A stretch of 64,000 nt of DNA from positions 53,145,624-53,209,623 of the forward strand of contig CM049308.1 of the NCBI GenBank assembly GCA_026874595.1. Direction: 5' to 3'. Source of the DNA: Sipunculus nudus (taxonomy: Eukaryota; Annelida; Sipuncula; Golfingiida; Sipunculidae). The position numbers and the translations under genes are program-made. Shown one piece after another: positions 12,697-25,313 of the stretch (positions are counted from its first letter, which is position 1; each line of letters opens with the position of its first letter). Under the pieces are notes generated by a model, which was not told where the DNA came from, did not search any database, and saw only the letters and a list, made by a program, of their open reading frames with translations.

Positions 12697-13830
12697 TCTA
12701 GATTTGAACCCAGCACCTCGAGGCTAAGCCACTTCGGGATATCGTGGACGGAAGCATGTGGCCTATCCTCCTATTGTTTTGTGATGCAAATCGTTTCCGG
12801 CTCAGGATATATAAGTAAATGTACACGGGTGCATCTGCAAAGTGCAAAGACATAGCATCTGTAACATGACTGCAGGAATACTAGACATTACACGTGCACG
12901 CTGCGACGGGACAGTACGAAAACACTACCGTGCAAATGAAACAGTCCTCTCTCTGTATGCAATCGTATTCGCCTTACTGACATTAGTGTTCATTTTTGAA
13001 TGAGAATACGCACGTACAGTCCTTACGGTAAGGGGTACCTGAAGACCAGAGAAGAACAAGAGGTGTTGTGGAGACTGAAGAATGTGCAAGAATAGGTTTT
13101 TATATTAGAGCAATTTGAAACGGGCTTGAAAAGGCAGAGAGTCCTTGGATAAATACATTTTGACCAATTCCAAATTTAATCACTTACGATAGAAAACCAA
13201 ATTTATATGACACCCATCTTGTGACGATTTATCGATAACTTTGGAATTTAGATGCACAAACAGGTGATTGTTTAGTGTGGTGTACAGTTTCAGTTGGTAT
13301 TATATTTTATTTATTTTTTGGTACCAGGAAACCCTATTATTTAAATGAAGATTTACCATCAAGTTAGTTTCTATGTTAAATTCATTGTGACGTCATAAAT
13401 TCCTACTTGAACATTGCAGAAAAATTGACATATAAAAGAACATCTGGAGCAATAATATTATACTGGACTTAACCCAGTAGCAGGCCTAAATACCATTGTT
13501 ACAAATGTGACGTCATCGTGGTTACTATAGTGACGCACAGTTGCCAAAGGGCTTATGTCACCAACATGACTGAAGTAAACTTTTTGCGAAAAAAAACCTG
13601 ATGCCCGCTGCACAAGAATAGGACCATACTACAAAGCTCTTCAGTCCTGCATTCGGTTCGCCATCACTATTATCGTTTGATAATGGTGATTATAACGCTA
13701 CAGAGAAGTTAGAGAGCTGAATGAACTGACTGTTGACATTCAGTGCCTAGATTAACCAAGTCGTTATACTATTGACCCATGACTGATTTGTATATTCACC
13801 AAGACTTGTATAAATAAAGCATATCGCTCA
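12697..13830 (+). other. Probable globin 3' untranslated region and downstream sequence
   Basis: No further coding sequence. The first good AATAAA on the plus strand that I noted is at 13813-13818, about 1.1 kb after the stop. Two perfect CRE-like TGACGTCA octamers lie at 13388-13395 and 13508-13515. Confidence 0.4.
13813..13818 (+). promoter_or_regulatory. Possible polyadenylation signal for the globin
   Basis: AATAAA in the sense strand of the globin gene. It is assigned only by position; such hexamers are common in AT-rich DNA. Confidence 0.3.
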
Positions 13831-14136
13831 AACACTTTTTTTCATGTATTTTACTAATAATTACTAATAACTACGTGTCAACGTATTGAAACCTCCGATT
13901 CTCCAGCTAGCAAGCCCTGCTAGAGAGGCACTCGGTAAAGCGTAAACCCTCGCCAAGGCAGAACAATGCTGGTTCACCTTTCCCCTTTGCTGTCACTTGG
14001 TAGCAGGGGCGTAGCCCCCCCCCCCTCCGGTAACATCCAGTCCTCCCGGAATAGGTCTAACTACAGAACTTGTACAACTGATATTTTTATTGGAATTAAA
14101 CATTAGTATGTTTTATGAAATTATTGTGAGATGTTT

Positions 14137-14190
<54 letters not shown>

Positions 14191-14773
14191 TCAGTTGCCT
14201 TTGCCAAATATTCCCCCCCCAGTCATTATTGGGGGGGGGGGGTAATTCGGTGTGTGCTTCTTTCCCGATCCCAGATTTATTTATCTATTAAGGAATCTTT
14301 ATTAATGGTTTTTTGTTTTAGAGTGGTCCTGGTATTAAGAAAAACAAATAGTGAACTGCTTAAATCAAATGAAATACTGAAATAAAACATTCAACATTAT
14401 ACTTGTTTTAATTCAGGCTCATATTCTACATTTACTTTGTGATACTCATTTATGATAACCGTAGAGTTGATACGCATTTCAAACTGTGAAGTCATTTTTT
14501 ATTCATTCTATTCATCCTACTCTCATCGGGTATTAGAAACCCATGATGCTCTGCACTTCAATAACACCACAACGTCTATACTCGCTTGCTCGAGTCCGGA
14601 GTCAACATCTGCCATTTTCGTAAATTTTACTCAGAATGACAGCTAGTGCGCGTTAATCCTTTTAGTCCCCGATCTGAGGGCTCAAGCGGTGCCCCTGCTG
14701 CACTGAGATCTTTAACAATATTACTTGATGAAATTTATTGGCTCTATCTGTAAAGATCTGGTAACGCTGTTCC
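13831..14773. other. Non-coding stretch
   Basis: Contains a TA microsatellite (14139-14187) followed by C-run and G-run blocks at about 14213-14242 that could pair with each other. No gene seen. Confidence 0.4.
14139..14187. repeat. (TA)n microsatellite
   Basis: Uninterrupted TA run. Confidence 0.95.
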
Positions 14774-15039
14774 CAGGGGCGTCAATACAGGGGGGGGGGG
14801 TTACATATCCCCCCTCCTGTTTTCAGCAAGGGTGGATGGGTGGGTGGGGGGGGGGGGGAGGTTGGGGGTGGACAATGTAATCATCCCCTTCTGATATGGA
14901 ATAGTATTTATATATTTGAAATGAAATATATCAGTAATTAGAATTATAAAATTTTGTTTCATTTCTGTGTTTAAAATGAAATATTATCTATCTGAACCTG
15001 GTTTACAAAAGATAAACTGGAAACATGCATGATACCTTT
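14774..15039 (+). mobile_element. Dispersed element family B, copy 2
   Basis: Starts CAGGGGCGTCAATACAGG with G-runs, has TATTTGAAATGAAATATAT in the middle, and ends with a block containing GGAAACATGCATGATACC. The landmarks are in the same order as in the minus-strand copy at 5577-5814. The copies differ most in the lengths of their G-runs. Confidence 0.6.
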
Positions 15040-15396
15040 TTAAAAACCTTATACTTAATTGTAATGTATTTTAAATGTGTCACACATATGAATACTGTGG
15101 ACTCGACTACATAACTGCTGAGTTTTATTATTCACCAGTGGTATTTCTAGAGCAAAGTCAGTATACAATTTAAATAATCCGATTTCTACGATCTTAAGTC
15201 ACTGAGTAGAAATTATTATACAGGACAAGGAAGAACGCTTCTGTTCGGATATTAGCATTTCATATTAAGCCATTACCTGGATAACAACATGTCTCGTACA
15301 TAATGTAAAGCTTATGGAGAAAACGTGAATGACTGTATAATCCCAATTTTTGGTAATAAAGATAAATAAGATACGCTCCTTCCGATTATATCCGTA

Positions 15397-15450
<54 letters not shown>

Positions 15451-16389
15451 AGAACAGGCATGAGATGATTATCTGCAAACTGACGCTGTCCTAAAACGGG
15501 ATACTCTGCTTAGCATTCAAACGAAAAAGGCTAATTTATTTCATATATTCTAGGTAAAGATATGCATTTTTCTTGCCTGAAATACTTCAATTTCCGTTTA
15601 TTTCCTAAGGAACCAAACGGACCTTTGTTTTTATGCACATCTCTTACGGCTCCATTTCTGCGCTTGCTGGTTCACCGACCTAATGTTGTCATGGGAACCT
15701 TGGCCAGCGATCTTGATAACATATGTGCAATCTGGCCGAAGCCTATAAAACCTTGTGTAATTCCTAGACCGGATTTCATCGGCAAAATGACATCCGGCTA
15801 TTGGTCTGAGATGGATGTGTCTGTCATTTAAACCCCCATTGCATTACACTAATCAGGGGGCAACATTTCATCGGGAACATCCTCTAACGGTCTCCGAGGA
15901 CGACGAGGCAATCCACACACACGATTAAGTTGCGGGATTGAAGGATTGGTCGTTAGTCCGTGAAAAGAAACCTGTCTCAGGGTTATCCGTTTCGAATGTT
16001 CATTTCCATATCGGTCCCCGACATAAGGAAACTGAGAGAAATGGAACATTCGTCTCCCAATCCGTTTGGACTGCTTTCTCACAAGAACGGCTGTTTATCT
16101 GATCAGGGACTAATTGCAAGATGATTTTTTTTCTGACAAAATAGTGCAATTTTTGCTAAAATAGCCGAAGGGCTATTAGAAAGCTAAAAAAACAGCAATA
16201 CATATAAAGTATTAATACTAATAAGAGCAAATTATAACGAGTGGGTGCACCTTTATGCATGGCAATGAATAGCCAGTAATTAGTTTCATCATTGAACTTG
16301 AAGAATAAACATACCACCAATCAATACAATCATATGATACGGGTTTTCGTGTACACGATAGATGCCGAGTATCAGCTACCAATGGTTTG
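15040..16389. other. Non-coding stretch with unassigned open frames
   Basis: A TA microsatellite lies at 15400-15448. Open frames at 15562-15831 (plus) and 15849-16082 (minus) show no recognisable domain or splice pattern and I do not call them genes. Confidence 0.35.
15400..15448. repeat. (TA)n microsatellite
   Basis: Uninterrupted TA run. Confidence 0.95.
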
Positions 16390-16510
16390 TAGAATTAAAG
16401 CAAGACTCGATTACGGACTTGAACCCAGGCCCGGACTCGAGTCCACCATTTTAGGGACTCGGTCTTGGATTCGAGGATCCTTGACTCGGTTTTGCACTCG
16501 GAGGTAAGGA
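16390..16510 (+). repeat. GACTCG-motif repeat, copy 1
   Basis: Dense GACTCG/GGACTTG motifs at roughly 12- to 20-base spacing, including GACTCGGTTTTGCACTCGG. Related text occurs at about 17790-17940 and 37345-37450. Confidence 0.6.
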
Positions 16511-17789
16511 CTCTAAAAATCAGACCGTATCCATCTCGACTCTTATAGAAAAAAAACCTGTCACATATATTAAGATTACGCTCCATAAGTAGCGGCTATA
16601 AGCTACTCTCAATTAATCGCTACACTAACCGCTGCATTAAATCGCGGTTACCGGTCAGGCTTGGCCACTAGGCGGTGCTGTCTCTGTGAAATTCCCCCTG
16701 CGTTATATTTAACCTTGCCTTAGTGCAAGGCTGAGAATTACACACCAGGTGACCCGGGCTCCATACTCAGCCTTGAATATGTTCTTACGAAATATTGTAG
16801 CGGTCCTTCTGATTTATCAGAAGAAAGAATAAAAGAGTAATTAAGAATAAGATGCAGCTTAAACTATGTTCACTCTACCTATATATCCTTTATATATCAG
16901 TTTCCATACATGTGGAGTCTCCTGTTTATGTTATATATGATATAACAGCATTTTTTCATGAAGAGAAGAGCAGAAGACCATCACTGACACAGCCATGTTG
17001 CAGAGGCATGAACTCTGGTCACCCATGACCTGACCTGTGACCTGAAATCTGGTGTACCAGAGTAATTTATTGCTAATAAATCTATTTAAATATATATGTT
17101 TATAAATCTCATTTCAGTTATGAACCCATAACAATATTTAACCAAACACATTGCAGGTATCACCAGCACAAACGGATGGTCTTCGAGGTATGGTCACTTT
17201 ACACTGCTGTGGAAAGCGCTTGGTAACACAGACTTTTTTTCACCCCTTATGGAATACACACGATGCAATCGTCAGCTTTCAACACAGTCTGTATACTGAC
17301 TTGCCTGAGGTCAGTTATCCCCGACTGCCTGCTGTTTCCTGTATAATGCGTGTTCACGAGCTTGCCCCGCATAACAATGTTTGTTTACAAACTAATTGGC
17401 TAAGCCAATCAGATTTCATCTACCAGTTCTGCAAATGTTTTTAAACGCAGAGCCAATCAGATTTTACTTTATCCAGCGCAAACTGACTTGGTATTGCCAA
17501 ACCTTAAAAATCCTGCTATTTCCCACAGCGTGTGTGAGTGGAAGGTCACTGGGCCGGGAGGTCACGCGCTGTGTTCTGAGCGTACATAAAGATGTACATA
17601 AATGTACATGTTCGAACTACCAACCGAATATTACAAAATAAAACACTATATACCAAGCTTAGCTTAGCATCGGGAGCTATCAATATAATTTACCATTTGA
17701 GTAAAAGCATGTGTGAGCTCACTTAAAAATAAACATGACAATCTGAAATTTCGATTTTAAATTAATTTTTACGGATATTTGTATTGGGC

Positions 17790-17940
17790 TCGCACTTGAA
17801 GTCGGGTTCTCAATGACACGGACTCAAATAAGGTAGATTTGCATGCCAACCTCAAGGACTGTACTTTCACTCGAGTGGCCTTAACTCGGTCTTGCACTCG
17901 GACTTAGATGACGTGGACTCGACTGGACTGGTCTGTAGAA
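17790..17940 (+). repeat. GACTCG-motif repeat, copy 2
   Basis: Contains AACTCGGTCTTGCACTCGG, closely matching a block of copy 1, plus several further GGACTCG and GGACTT motifs. Confidence 0.6.
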
Positions 17941-20204
17941 AAAAAACTAACTAGTCTTACAAATGAAAAGAAACGCACTTCTGTAAAGAGCCTAACACGA
18001 GGGGACAGGTCGCATGAACAGAAAATTGTAAAGTGTTTAAACGCCGAATGCATCAACACCTTTAATTTATCATATGACTAAAATATACACAGACGTCCTT
18101 CACTTAATTTCCATTTCCCACAACACAAATGTACCTTGACAGATGTAATATATCTGCCTGTAAATTTAGTATCGCCGAGAAGCTTGTATAGTTTCGTTAT
18201 ACTCACCAACTTTAAGACCCTAAAACCAAAAGAAATATTTCTAGGTGTGAAGGTTATGGAGTCAACAGAAGCTAACTTTGGAAAGAGGATGCATAAAGAA
18301 TGACCTTTCTACTGCATTTTTCCATATCTTACACAAAATAACAAAATACCAGTGTACTTTGCGCTAAATGTCTCCCAAAATGATACAAATGTCGATGCAG
18401 ACTTTCAGACGTTTATGGTTAATCAGAAAAAAAGTGTTATATAGCCTTTCATTGTCTGTTATTGCCAAGCAGCTGTTTGTCAACCTTCTATGTCAAACTG
18501 GGCCATGCAACAGAAATTACTGTCAATTTTTGTAAAGGTCACACCCATCGGAATTCGGTACTTCATTCATTGTCGCCTGAACATTTTGGTAATTAATAAA
18601 AATACCCAAAGGTGAAACAGACATTCATTCAGAACACCTATAAGCCTTAAGACACGGCTAATATGTGTAGGACTGCAAAGTATTCTTGTTAATTTATTCT
18701 TTTCTCTTTTTATTTCAGAGGGTTACATAAGCTTAAATTTGGTGCTATAGAATGGCAGAAATTACGCATTTAGAAATAAGGCGCAGAATACACATCCTTA
18801 CTGTCTTTAATGTCTCAAAGTTTGGGAAAAGTCAAACTTCAAATGTAATTTGTAAATAATCTGTAGGAATGGTGGACCCCCGACGAATTCGAAATGATGC
18901 ACCCAGCACACGCTATTGATGTAATTAAAACATCTCATCTTTTGTGAAATAGTAATGGTATATTTTGTATCTGACTTTAAGTTGTAAACATTCATTAGTA
19001 CTGGCAAAACAGGAAAACGTTAGTTTAAAAGACTGCCTGAGAAACACATCTGAATATAGTTCACCAATGACGTCATGTGACGGAAAATTAATGCATGGAT
19101 TATGATGTATTTGCCGTTTTTTTCGATAAAGTGTTAAATCACGATACTTGTTTCAATATTTTAAAGTTAATGGCACTGTAGGTAACGTTGATTGAAAAAA
19201 TCTGTACAAAATATATATGATTTACTGTGGATTGCTTCTTTATCGTAATGTTTATTAGGGACATTTCAGGGGAAATTATTAAAGTGATGGGTGGAGGATT
19301 AAAGGATCTAATTTTCAACACGATAAATACCTATATTACACCTAATTTAAGGAACACAAGTATTTAAACATTTTTTAAATCAGTCTATATTTTATAACAT
19401 ATGAGACCCACTTCTGGCGGTCAAGGCAATAGGTCACATGCAAAAACACCCTCAGTTGACAGCTGTTGATTGGATTATATCATGTAAACACTCGACAAAA
19501 ATATATATCCAGCTTAAACAAAGATGGCTACTCATGCAGGGACACATCATATCTGCAAGATCATTGTGAAAAGATAAAAAGGTGTAAAACATAAACTGGG
19601 GATTTATTGTAAAAGTCTTAATTGTCTTAGTTTTCTAGGAAATAGTTGAACAATATAAACTTTTCAGAAAATTTTCTACAAAAAAAGGTGGACAGCAGAT
19701 GGTAAAATAGCTAGGCTATAAATATGCGCGATGTATTGCGTATACAGTAATTTTCACACTGCTTCATTACCATTATAATAATAATTACCTAGTATTTGCA
19801 CACGTAAAAAATATCAGTGGTCTGAGGAACAAAGGGAACATCGAACACCTTGACCTTATTCGTTCATTAGTTCAATAAAAAGAATTGTTATCGTTCAAAT
19901 GATCACTTTTTGAATTATGGATAACATAAGTGTATGTTAAATGCTACTGGCACTATTAATATACGTGAGGTGTCATTGAGGTGCCATAGAGATTTATTTA
20001 CTGTTCACTTGTGCAGATGTGGCGTCCTATTCACGAAGGATTTGTTTTTGCGATAATTTCCTCTTTGTGAATATCTGAATTTTAAATCCTCGCGAAAAAA
20101 GACAGTAATTCAAAGTAACTTTTTAGCAGGAAATTCGCGCTGATTATTATAAGAAAGCCGTTGCGTACATAACATGTATGCATGTGGAAATACATGTGTT
20201 AATG
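17941..20204. other. Non-coding stretch
   Basis: No gene or structured repeat supported. One CRE-like TGACGTCA at 19068-19075. Confidence 0.4.
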
Positions 20205-20751
20205 ACAGGTGAAAAGAATTCAGGTTTCCCCCATTTCAATTAAACCCCCCCCCCCCCCGACAATCTGAAATCGATTTCAGATATATCCCGGCGGTTGTCT
20301 GAACCTCATTTCGCATAAACCCTTTCTAATTAAAATAAATGAGAAATTGTTCTGCTTTTAATAATGATATATTATTCCCAGAAGCATGTGAACATACGAG
20401 ATAAAAAGGTTGGAATCAATAAAAAATAAAATGGGGCAGTATGTTGACTATATTATTAATTATATTTATATTGACACATTATACATGCAACAAGCATAAG
20501 ATATACAAAGATCCAACATATTTGGGGAATTAAGAAGAAAGAAATTATATGAATTTTAAGTAAGCAAACATAAAGTAACAATTTTTAAGAAGCTTAATTT
20601 AATAGGGGTAATCTGAAATCGATGTCAGGTTACCCCTAGGGGGTAATATGAAATTGATTTCAAATAACCGAGGTGTATCTGCAATCGTTTTCTTTATTAA
20701 CCCCCTCCCCCTTCAAATGAAGCGGGGGATAATTTGAAATTGCTACACACG
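20205..20751 (+). mobile_element. Terminal-inverted-repeat element, family A copy 2 (MITE-like)
   Basis: Same layout as 3781-4313: a left end with AGGTGAAAAGAATTCAGG and CCCCC blocks, an AT-rich core sharing ATATTTATATTGAC and GAAAGAAAT with copy 1, then nested GGGGTAAT/ATTACCCC palindromes, and a right end TTTGAAATTGCTACACACGG. The left end has diverged more than the right. No coding capacity. Confidence 0.6.
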
Positions 20752-20974
20752 GGCTATCAGCTAGTTTTTTTTCTGACCCAGAGAACTCTGATAGCTTTCC
20801 ATTTAGTCAGAATATTGATAGATCGGGTGGGGCGGCTCGAGGCGTGGGGCAGAATAATAATAATGTGGCCTCCTTTTCAGACTTTTAACTTATTTCACGG
20901 CTGTGCCAAGGTCGACGCCCTCATTGTAACATGATTCATGTTGAAACAGCCAATACTGAAAGGGGTCGTGGACA

Positions 20975-20977
<3 letters not shown>

Positions 20978-21031
<54 letters not shown>
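20978..21031. repeat. (TA)n microsatellite
   Basis: Uninterrupted TA run. Confidence 0.95.
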
Positions 21032-21035
<4 letters not shown>

Positions 21036-22302
21036 TATATTAGTTGCCTGATAGCGCGGATACTTTGAGTCCCTTTAACCACCGCAAACTGACCCTGAAT
21101 TAAATCATTTGTGGGAAAAAGGTTCCTGCGGTCAAAGCTTTAAGATTAATCTTAAAGAGATAGGCTGTTAAATTTATTAAATCTATTTTTTAACCGTGTT
21201 TTTACAATGACAGTACTGATAGGATGTGCAATGTCCCCCTTTGCTTGCATCCTGGGATAATTTTTTTTACATTCCGCATTCAAAGTGTATAAGAAACAAT
21301 CTTAAGTATTTATTTTCTATAACAATATAGATTATATAATAGTTGGCAAACCATTCACAGTAAGATTTTACAAGCTGTCAGTGAACACTTATAATAATAA
21401 AATATACCAAAATTTATAATAATATAAAACACCCAAAAAAAAATGGACAGATTATTTGAAACTTGATATTATCTGTTTAAAGAATAATAAATGATGACCT
21501 GAAATGAGAATCGGGTCACCAGTTGTTTCATTTGAACAATCTTTGTGTAATGCAGGTATCGTGACAACATCTTTCTAAATCAGAACTATATATAAACTAT
21601 CAGCATAACTATTCGCACCCATGGGATTTAAATTCTGTGTTTTATCGTTCCTGCTGAACATATTGTAACATTCACCAGGAAATTCACATAAGAAAAAAAA
21701 AAGGCTCATAAATAACATACTGGTTAATATTTTAAACCGTAATATCGGCTGAACATTTTAGCATAATGAATTATCAGTCGACTTGGATGTGTAGGCAGCT
21801 TTACGCAACTCAGATGTTTTTTTCTCAAAACTATATTACTCATATTTTCTTTGTTCTGTCTGGAAAATGAGGGATCAATGATTGGTCCCTGAGTGGACAA
21901 TTCCTGCAGGTTACGTAGATTGCTTTATTAATATCATGCCGATGAACTGGGTCAGGTTCAAACAGAACAGTTAAATTGCCAATATCAAAACTTTTAAAAT
22001 TAAATTAGTCAACCGTCATTTGAAATGTATGGACATACAATGAATAAAATATTAGAAAGACAGTAACATAAATGTGAACAATAATCTTTTTTTTACATAT
22101 ATATTATATTTGAATAATAATCCTTGTTTATTTTTTAACATAAATTTGAATAATAATCCTGGATACATACATTTCCGTGTCCTCTAGCCAATATTCATGT
22201 ATAAATCTCAGTCACCAGCCACCTTTCAGTCACCTTACCTCAGTCACCTTTCTAAGGGACCAGTCATGCTGTTTGTGTTATTTATGATGCCGTCATTTCT
22301 GG

Positions 22303-22371
22303 TAGCTGTTTAAGAGGGTCTTATAATATCATACAGTAGCTGTTTAACAGGGTTGTAAAGTCTCATACAAT
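22303..22371 (+). repeat. Two-unit tandem repeat (about 36 bases)
   Basis: GTAGCTGTTTAAGAGGG and GTAGCTGTTTAACAGGG are each followed by a similar stretch ending in CATACA. The second unit has small changes. Confidence 0.6.
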
Positions 22372-23333
22372 TTTTATCTTCTTTAGATGTATGAAAGTTT
22401 CAAAAGTGACAACTATTATAACCATGTCATCAAAGGCAGTTTCTAAATTAATGACAAACAAAGTGATAAGCAGAGAGAACATTCTTATACTAACTTAGTG
22501 ATATAGACAAATATTTACTTCACATAAGCCACGCCTCTCATAACCAAAAAACAAGCAGGTTCATAAATCGCTATGTTAACCCTCTTTCTGTGGTTCAAAA
22601 TATAAAAAACTTAACAAGTTATCCAGAGAGAGTACCATGAACGTTCTTGTTGACATTAACCGGTACTTTAAATGATTTTACCAGGTGTCCGAAAATAAAT
22701 AGACTACATGAAAAACTGTTAAAATAATAGGGAGAGAATGATAAAGGCGTGAGGATCTACAGTGAGATGGTAATAGATAAAAAGGTTGACCCAAGGACAA
22801 TGGAATAACGCAATATATTTCTAACCGGTCAATGGTCAGCGAATTACTTATAATTTAATAAACTTAAACATATATTTCAAGTATAGACAATTATAATATT
22901 TACCTCTAGAATGCAGGCAAGAAATACCTTGGTAAAATGTTCGGTTTAAGTGAAGTTACTGTTAAAAATATATATCCGAGATTACACACAAATATAATCA
23001 CTCGGTAACATCTGGTTCTATAGTGACCCTCAAATCAATGTACCAGGCAATAAATTTTCACGATTGACACCAAAATATGTAAAATTAATCGCACGCCAAG
23101 CATGTTATATATTTTTTTGTTAATGGTACCTAAACAGACATTTTTTTCTCGCCTGGTTGCAGTCCAGTTGTAATAGATTTTATTTACTTACTTATTTTAC
23201 ATGCATTGTACAACTAGTAATAATATCAGTCAAGTAACTCTCCCTGGCTCAGATAGTGACATTCGGTATTCTGTAGGGAGGGAGGAAACTTGAGGACCCG
23301 GTCATTGAAACCCAACTTTCATAACCACGCCGA

Positions 23334-23385
23334 GGAACGAAACCGCAAGCCAGCCAAGACAGTTGCGCGTTTTACCACTCGACTG
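23334..23385 (-). repeat. Possible tRNA-derived SINE head
   Basis: On the minus strand CAGTCGAGTGGTA (23385-23373) resembles a tRNA D-arm/A box and GGTTTCGTTCC (23344-23334) a B box, with spacing near that of a tRNA. No complete cloverleaf was seen, so a SINE or tRNA pseudogene is more likely than a working tRNA. Confidence 0.35.
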
Positions 23386-24799
23386 TCCAGGTCTCCATTA
23401 GTTCCAGCACAGACCGTTCATCGCCTGTGGCCATTAAATTCCAACCAAAGAATGTTATGTGTAAAAACTACCAGAACTAATAATTCAGACCTGTTGGTGG
23501 AAAAAAAATCATCTGGTAATAAAATCTACGTAGCAGTTTTTACTTGAATGGATGGGTATCCATTTTTTAAAAATGACAATAAAATTGTAAAGTTTGTTTG
23601 AAAATCGTAACATTTGAAAGAGGTTTATATTCAAAACGTGCGAATAACATTTTTCAAATAATCATGTCACCTGTAAAGGTGATTGCAGTAACGAATGTGA
23701 ATCATTTTAAATTCAATTGTTTATTTTGCCACCTGGTAACAAGTAATTCTTTATATTTTACCACCCATAAATTTCGTTAATAGTAGTCTCCTTGAAAAAA
23801 GTAAATTGCCATTAACAAACACATGCATCTTCATTTCTTTTACTGCTTTTTTTGCTATTAAAAATCCCCCACATACGTGAAATTGGCTGGACTAAGCCGT
23901 TCGGATAGATGACTTGGTGTTATTCCAGATAATCGTCGAAATTGATCGACCACAGACACGTGGTCAAGAATAACCCTCATTTACAAATCGTTTAGCGTGT
24001 ATTTTACAACATGTGATATAAACTGAAGCGACATCTCGTGACGTTGCGTTATTTGTCGAGTTTTTGCGTGATTATACTGAAGGTTACTGACAGGTCCTGG
24101 AATTATCGAATGCCAAAGTGTGCCTGTGTTTTCAGATTGGATTCAGCGTCGGAAGTGTTACAGCTAAATAAAAAAATGCAGGACAAAATTATATAATAAT
24201 CAATCAGCGATGACTTTTTCAATCATTTATCAAACATAATTTTACAACCTGTTCATAACACCTTTGTATGCTGGAATGAAAGGTTATATTCCTAATTAAA
24301 CTGGCCCCGTGTACCACATAGTGATCTGACCAGTTTTATTGCTTGCTTTCCGAATGGCAGTGAGATTCATAATAATATTGTAAAAATACCTATATCCTAC
24401 TGTAACGTCAGGATGCGGGCGTGGTCAAAGTAAACCGTTATACCACCATCTACTTTGGGGATACTTTCTCCGCAGATACATCCCTGCCTCAAATGTGTTC
24501 TCGGAGAAATTTCGTATCTCATCCCCCGCGCGCTCTCGTCGAACCATGACAGGTTTCTCGAAACCGCTCTTGCCATTTTGCGTACACACTAAAACCCTGA
24601 TGCCACTGGTCGCATGTCGCAACTATGGGTATAACGCTAGTTTAATTAATTTTCCATTGATTACAGGTTTACTTGTTGAACACTGTGTGTTTAAGAAATA
24701 TCAAAATATATCACACTTGGGCTGTATGCCAGAATGATACGTACTAAAGTACGGATTAAAGTCCCGACTTCGACACTCGATTGTTTTGTCAATGGTAAA

Positions 24800-25065
24800 C
24801 TAAGACCGAGGGTTCTTCAGAGTGGATTGACTCGGGAACCTTTTAAGGTTCAAGCTTTAACCTTAAAGACATGGTTCCTTTAGGAACCTCACGAGGGTTC
24901 TTTTATTGAGCCTCTAAGGTTCCAGCTGGAACCTCTTCAATGATTATTCGTTAAACCCTTCACGATGAAGTTCTTCACGATGGACTGATTGGGCAACCGC
25001 GGAAGGTTCTTGGTTGAACCCTTGGGGTAGGGTTCCTTATAGAACCTTCAATGAAGGTTTTGTTT
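24800..25065. repeat. Cluster of GGTTC/GAACC palindromes
   Basis: More than a dozen GGTTC or GAACC blocks occur in about 260 bases, many as close inverted pairs (for example AAGGTTCCAGCTGGAACCT, and AGGGTTCCTTATAGAACC). This gives the region strong potential to fold into several stems. It reads like a decayed palindromic MITE. Confidence 0.6.
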
Positions 25066-25176
25066 AGAAAAAAGTCTGAGATATCATATCACACATTAAT
25101 GATAAATAAGGTCTAAAACGGGATGCCCCCTCCCCAAAGCCGCCGCCTGGGGACGTTGCATGAAGATACCCCGAAG

Positions 25177-25313
25177 CCAAGCAGAGAAGAAGGACGTTCC
25201 AGCCACCAGTGTGTCCCAGAGATTTCGAAGAGTCGGTCGCCTGGACTCCTCAAAAGACTCTTCGAAATCTCTGGGACGCGCTGGTGGCTTGAACGGCTCC
25301 TCTCTCTGCTTGG
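25177..25313. repeat. Long hairpin: 58-base arms, 21-base loop
   Basis: The left arm 25177-25234 and right arm 25256-25313 are inverted copies. The 22 loop-proximal bases are perfect (from GTCCCAGAGATTT inward to GAAGAGTC), as are 11 bases at the base of the stem; most differences lie in the outer third. Several differences would still pair as G-U in RNA. Size and shape recall a long pre-miRNA or a small foldback element. Confidence 0.85.

Larger units (their letters stand above)
21032..24770. other. Non-coding, AT-rich stretch
   Basis: No gene supported. Holds a small two-unit tandem repeat at about 22303-22371 and a possible tRNA-like head at 23334-23385. Confidence 0.4.

Noticed and set aside
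12676-12760. tRNA-like B box (GGGTTCAAATC on the minus strand) just after the globin stop
   Set aside because: No matching A box or cloverleaf at proper spacing.
15562-16082. Opposed open frames (89 and 77 codons)
   Set aside because: No recognisable family or partner exons; not enough for a gene call.
24425-24737. Overlapping open frames on both strands
   Set aside because: No domain or splice support.
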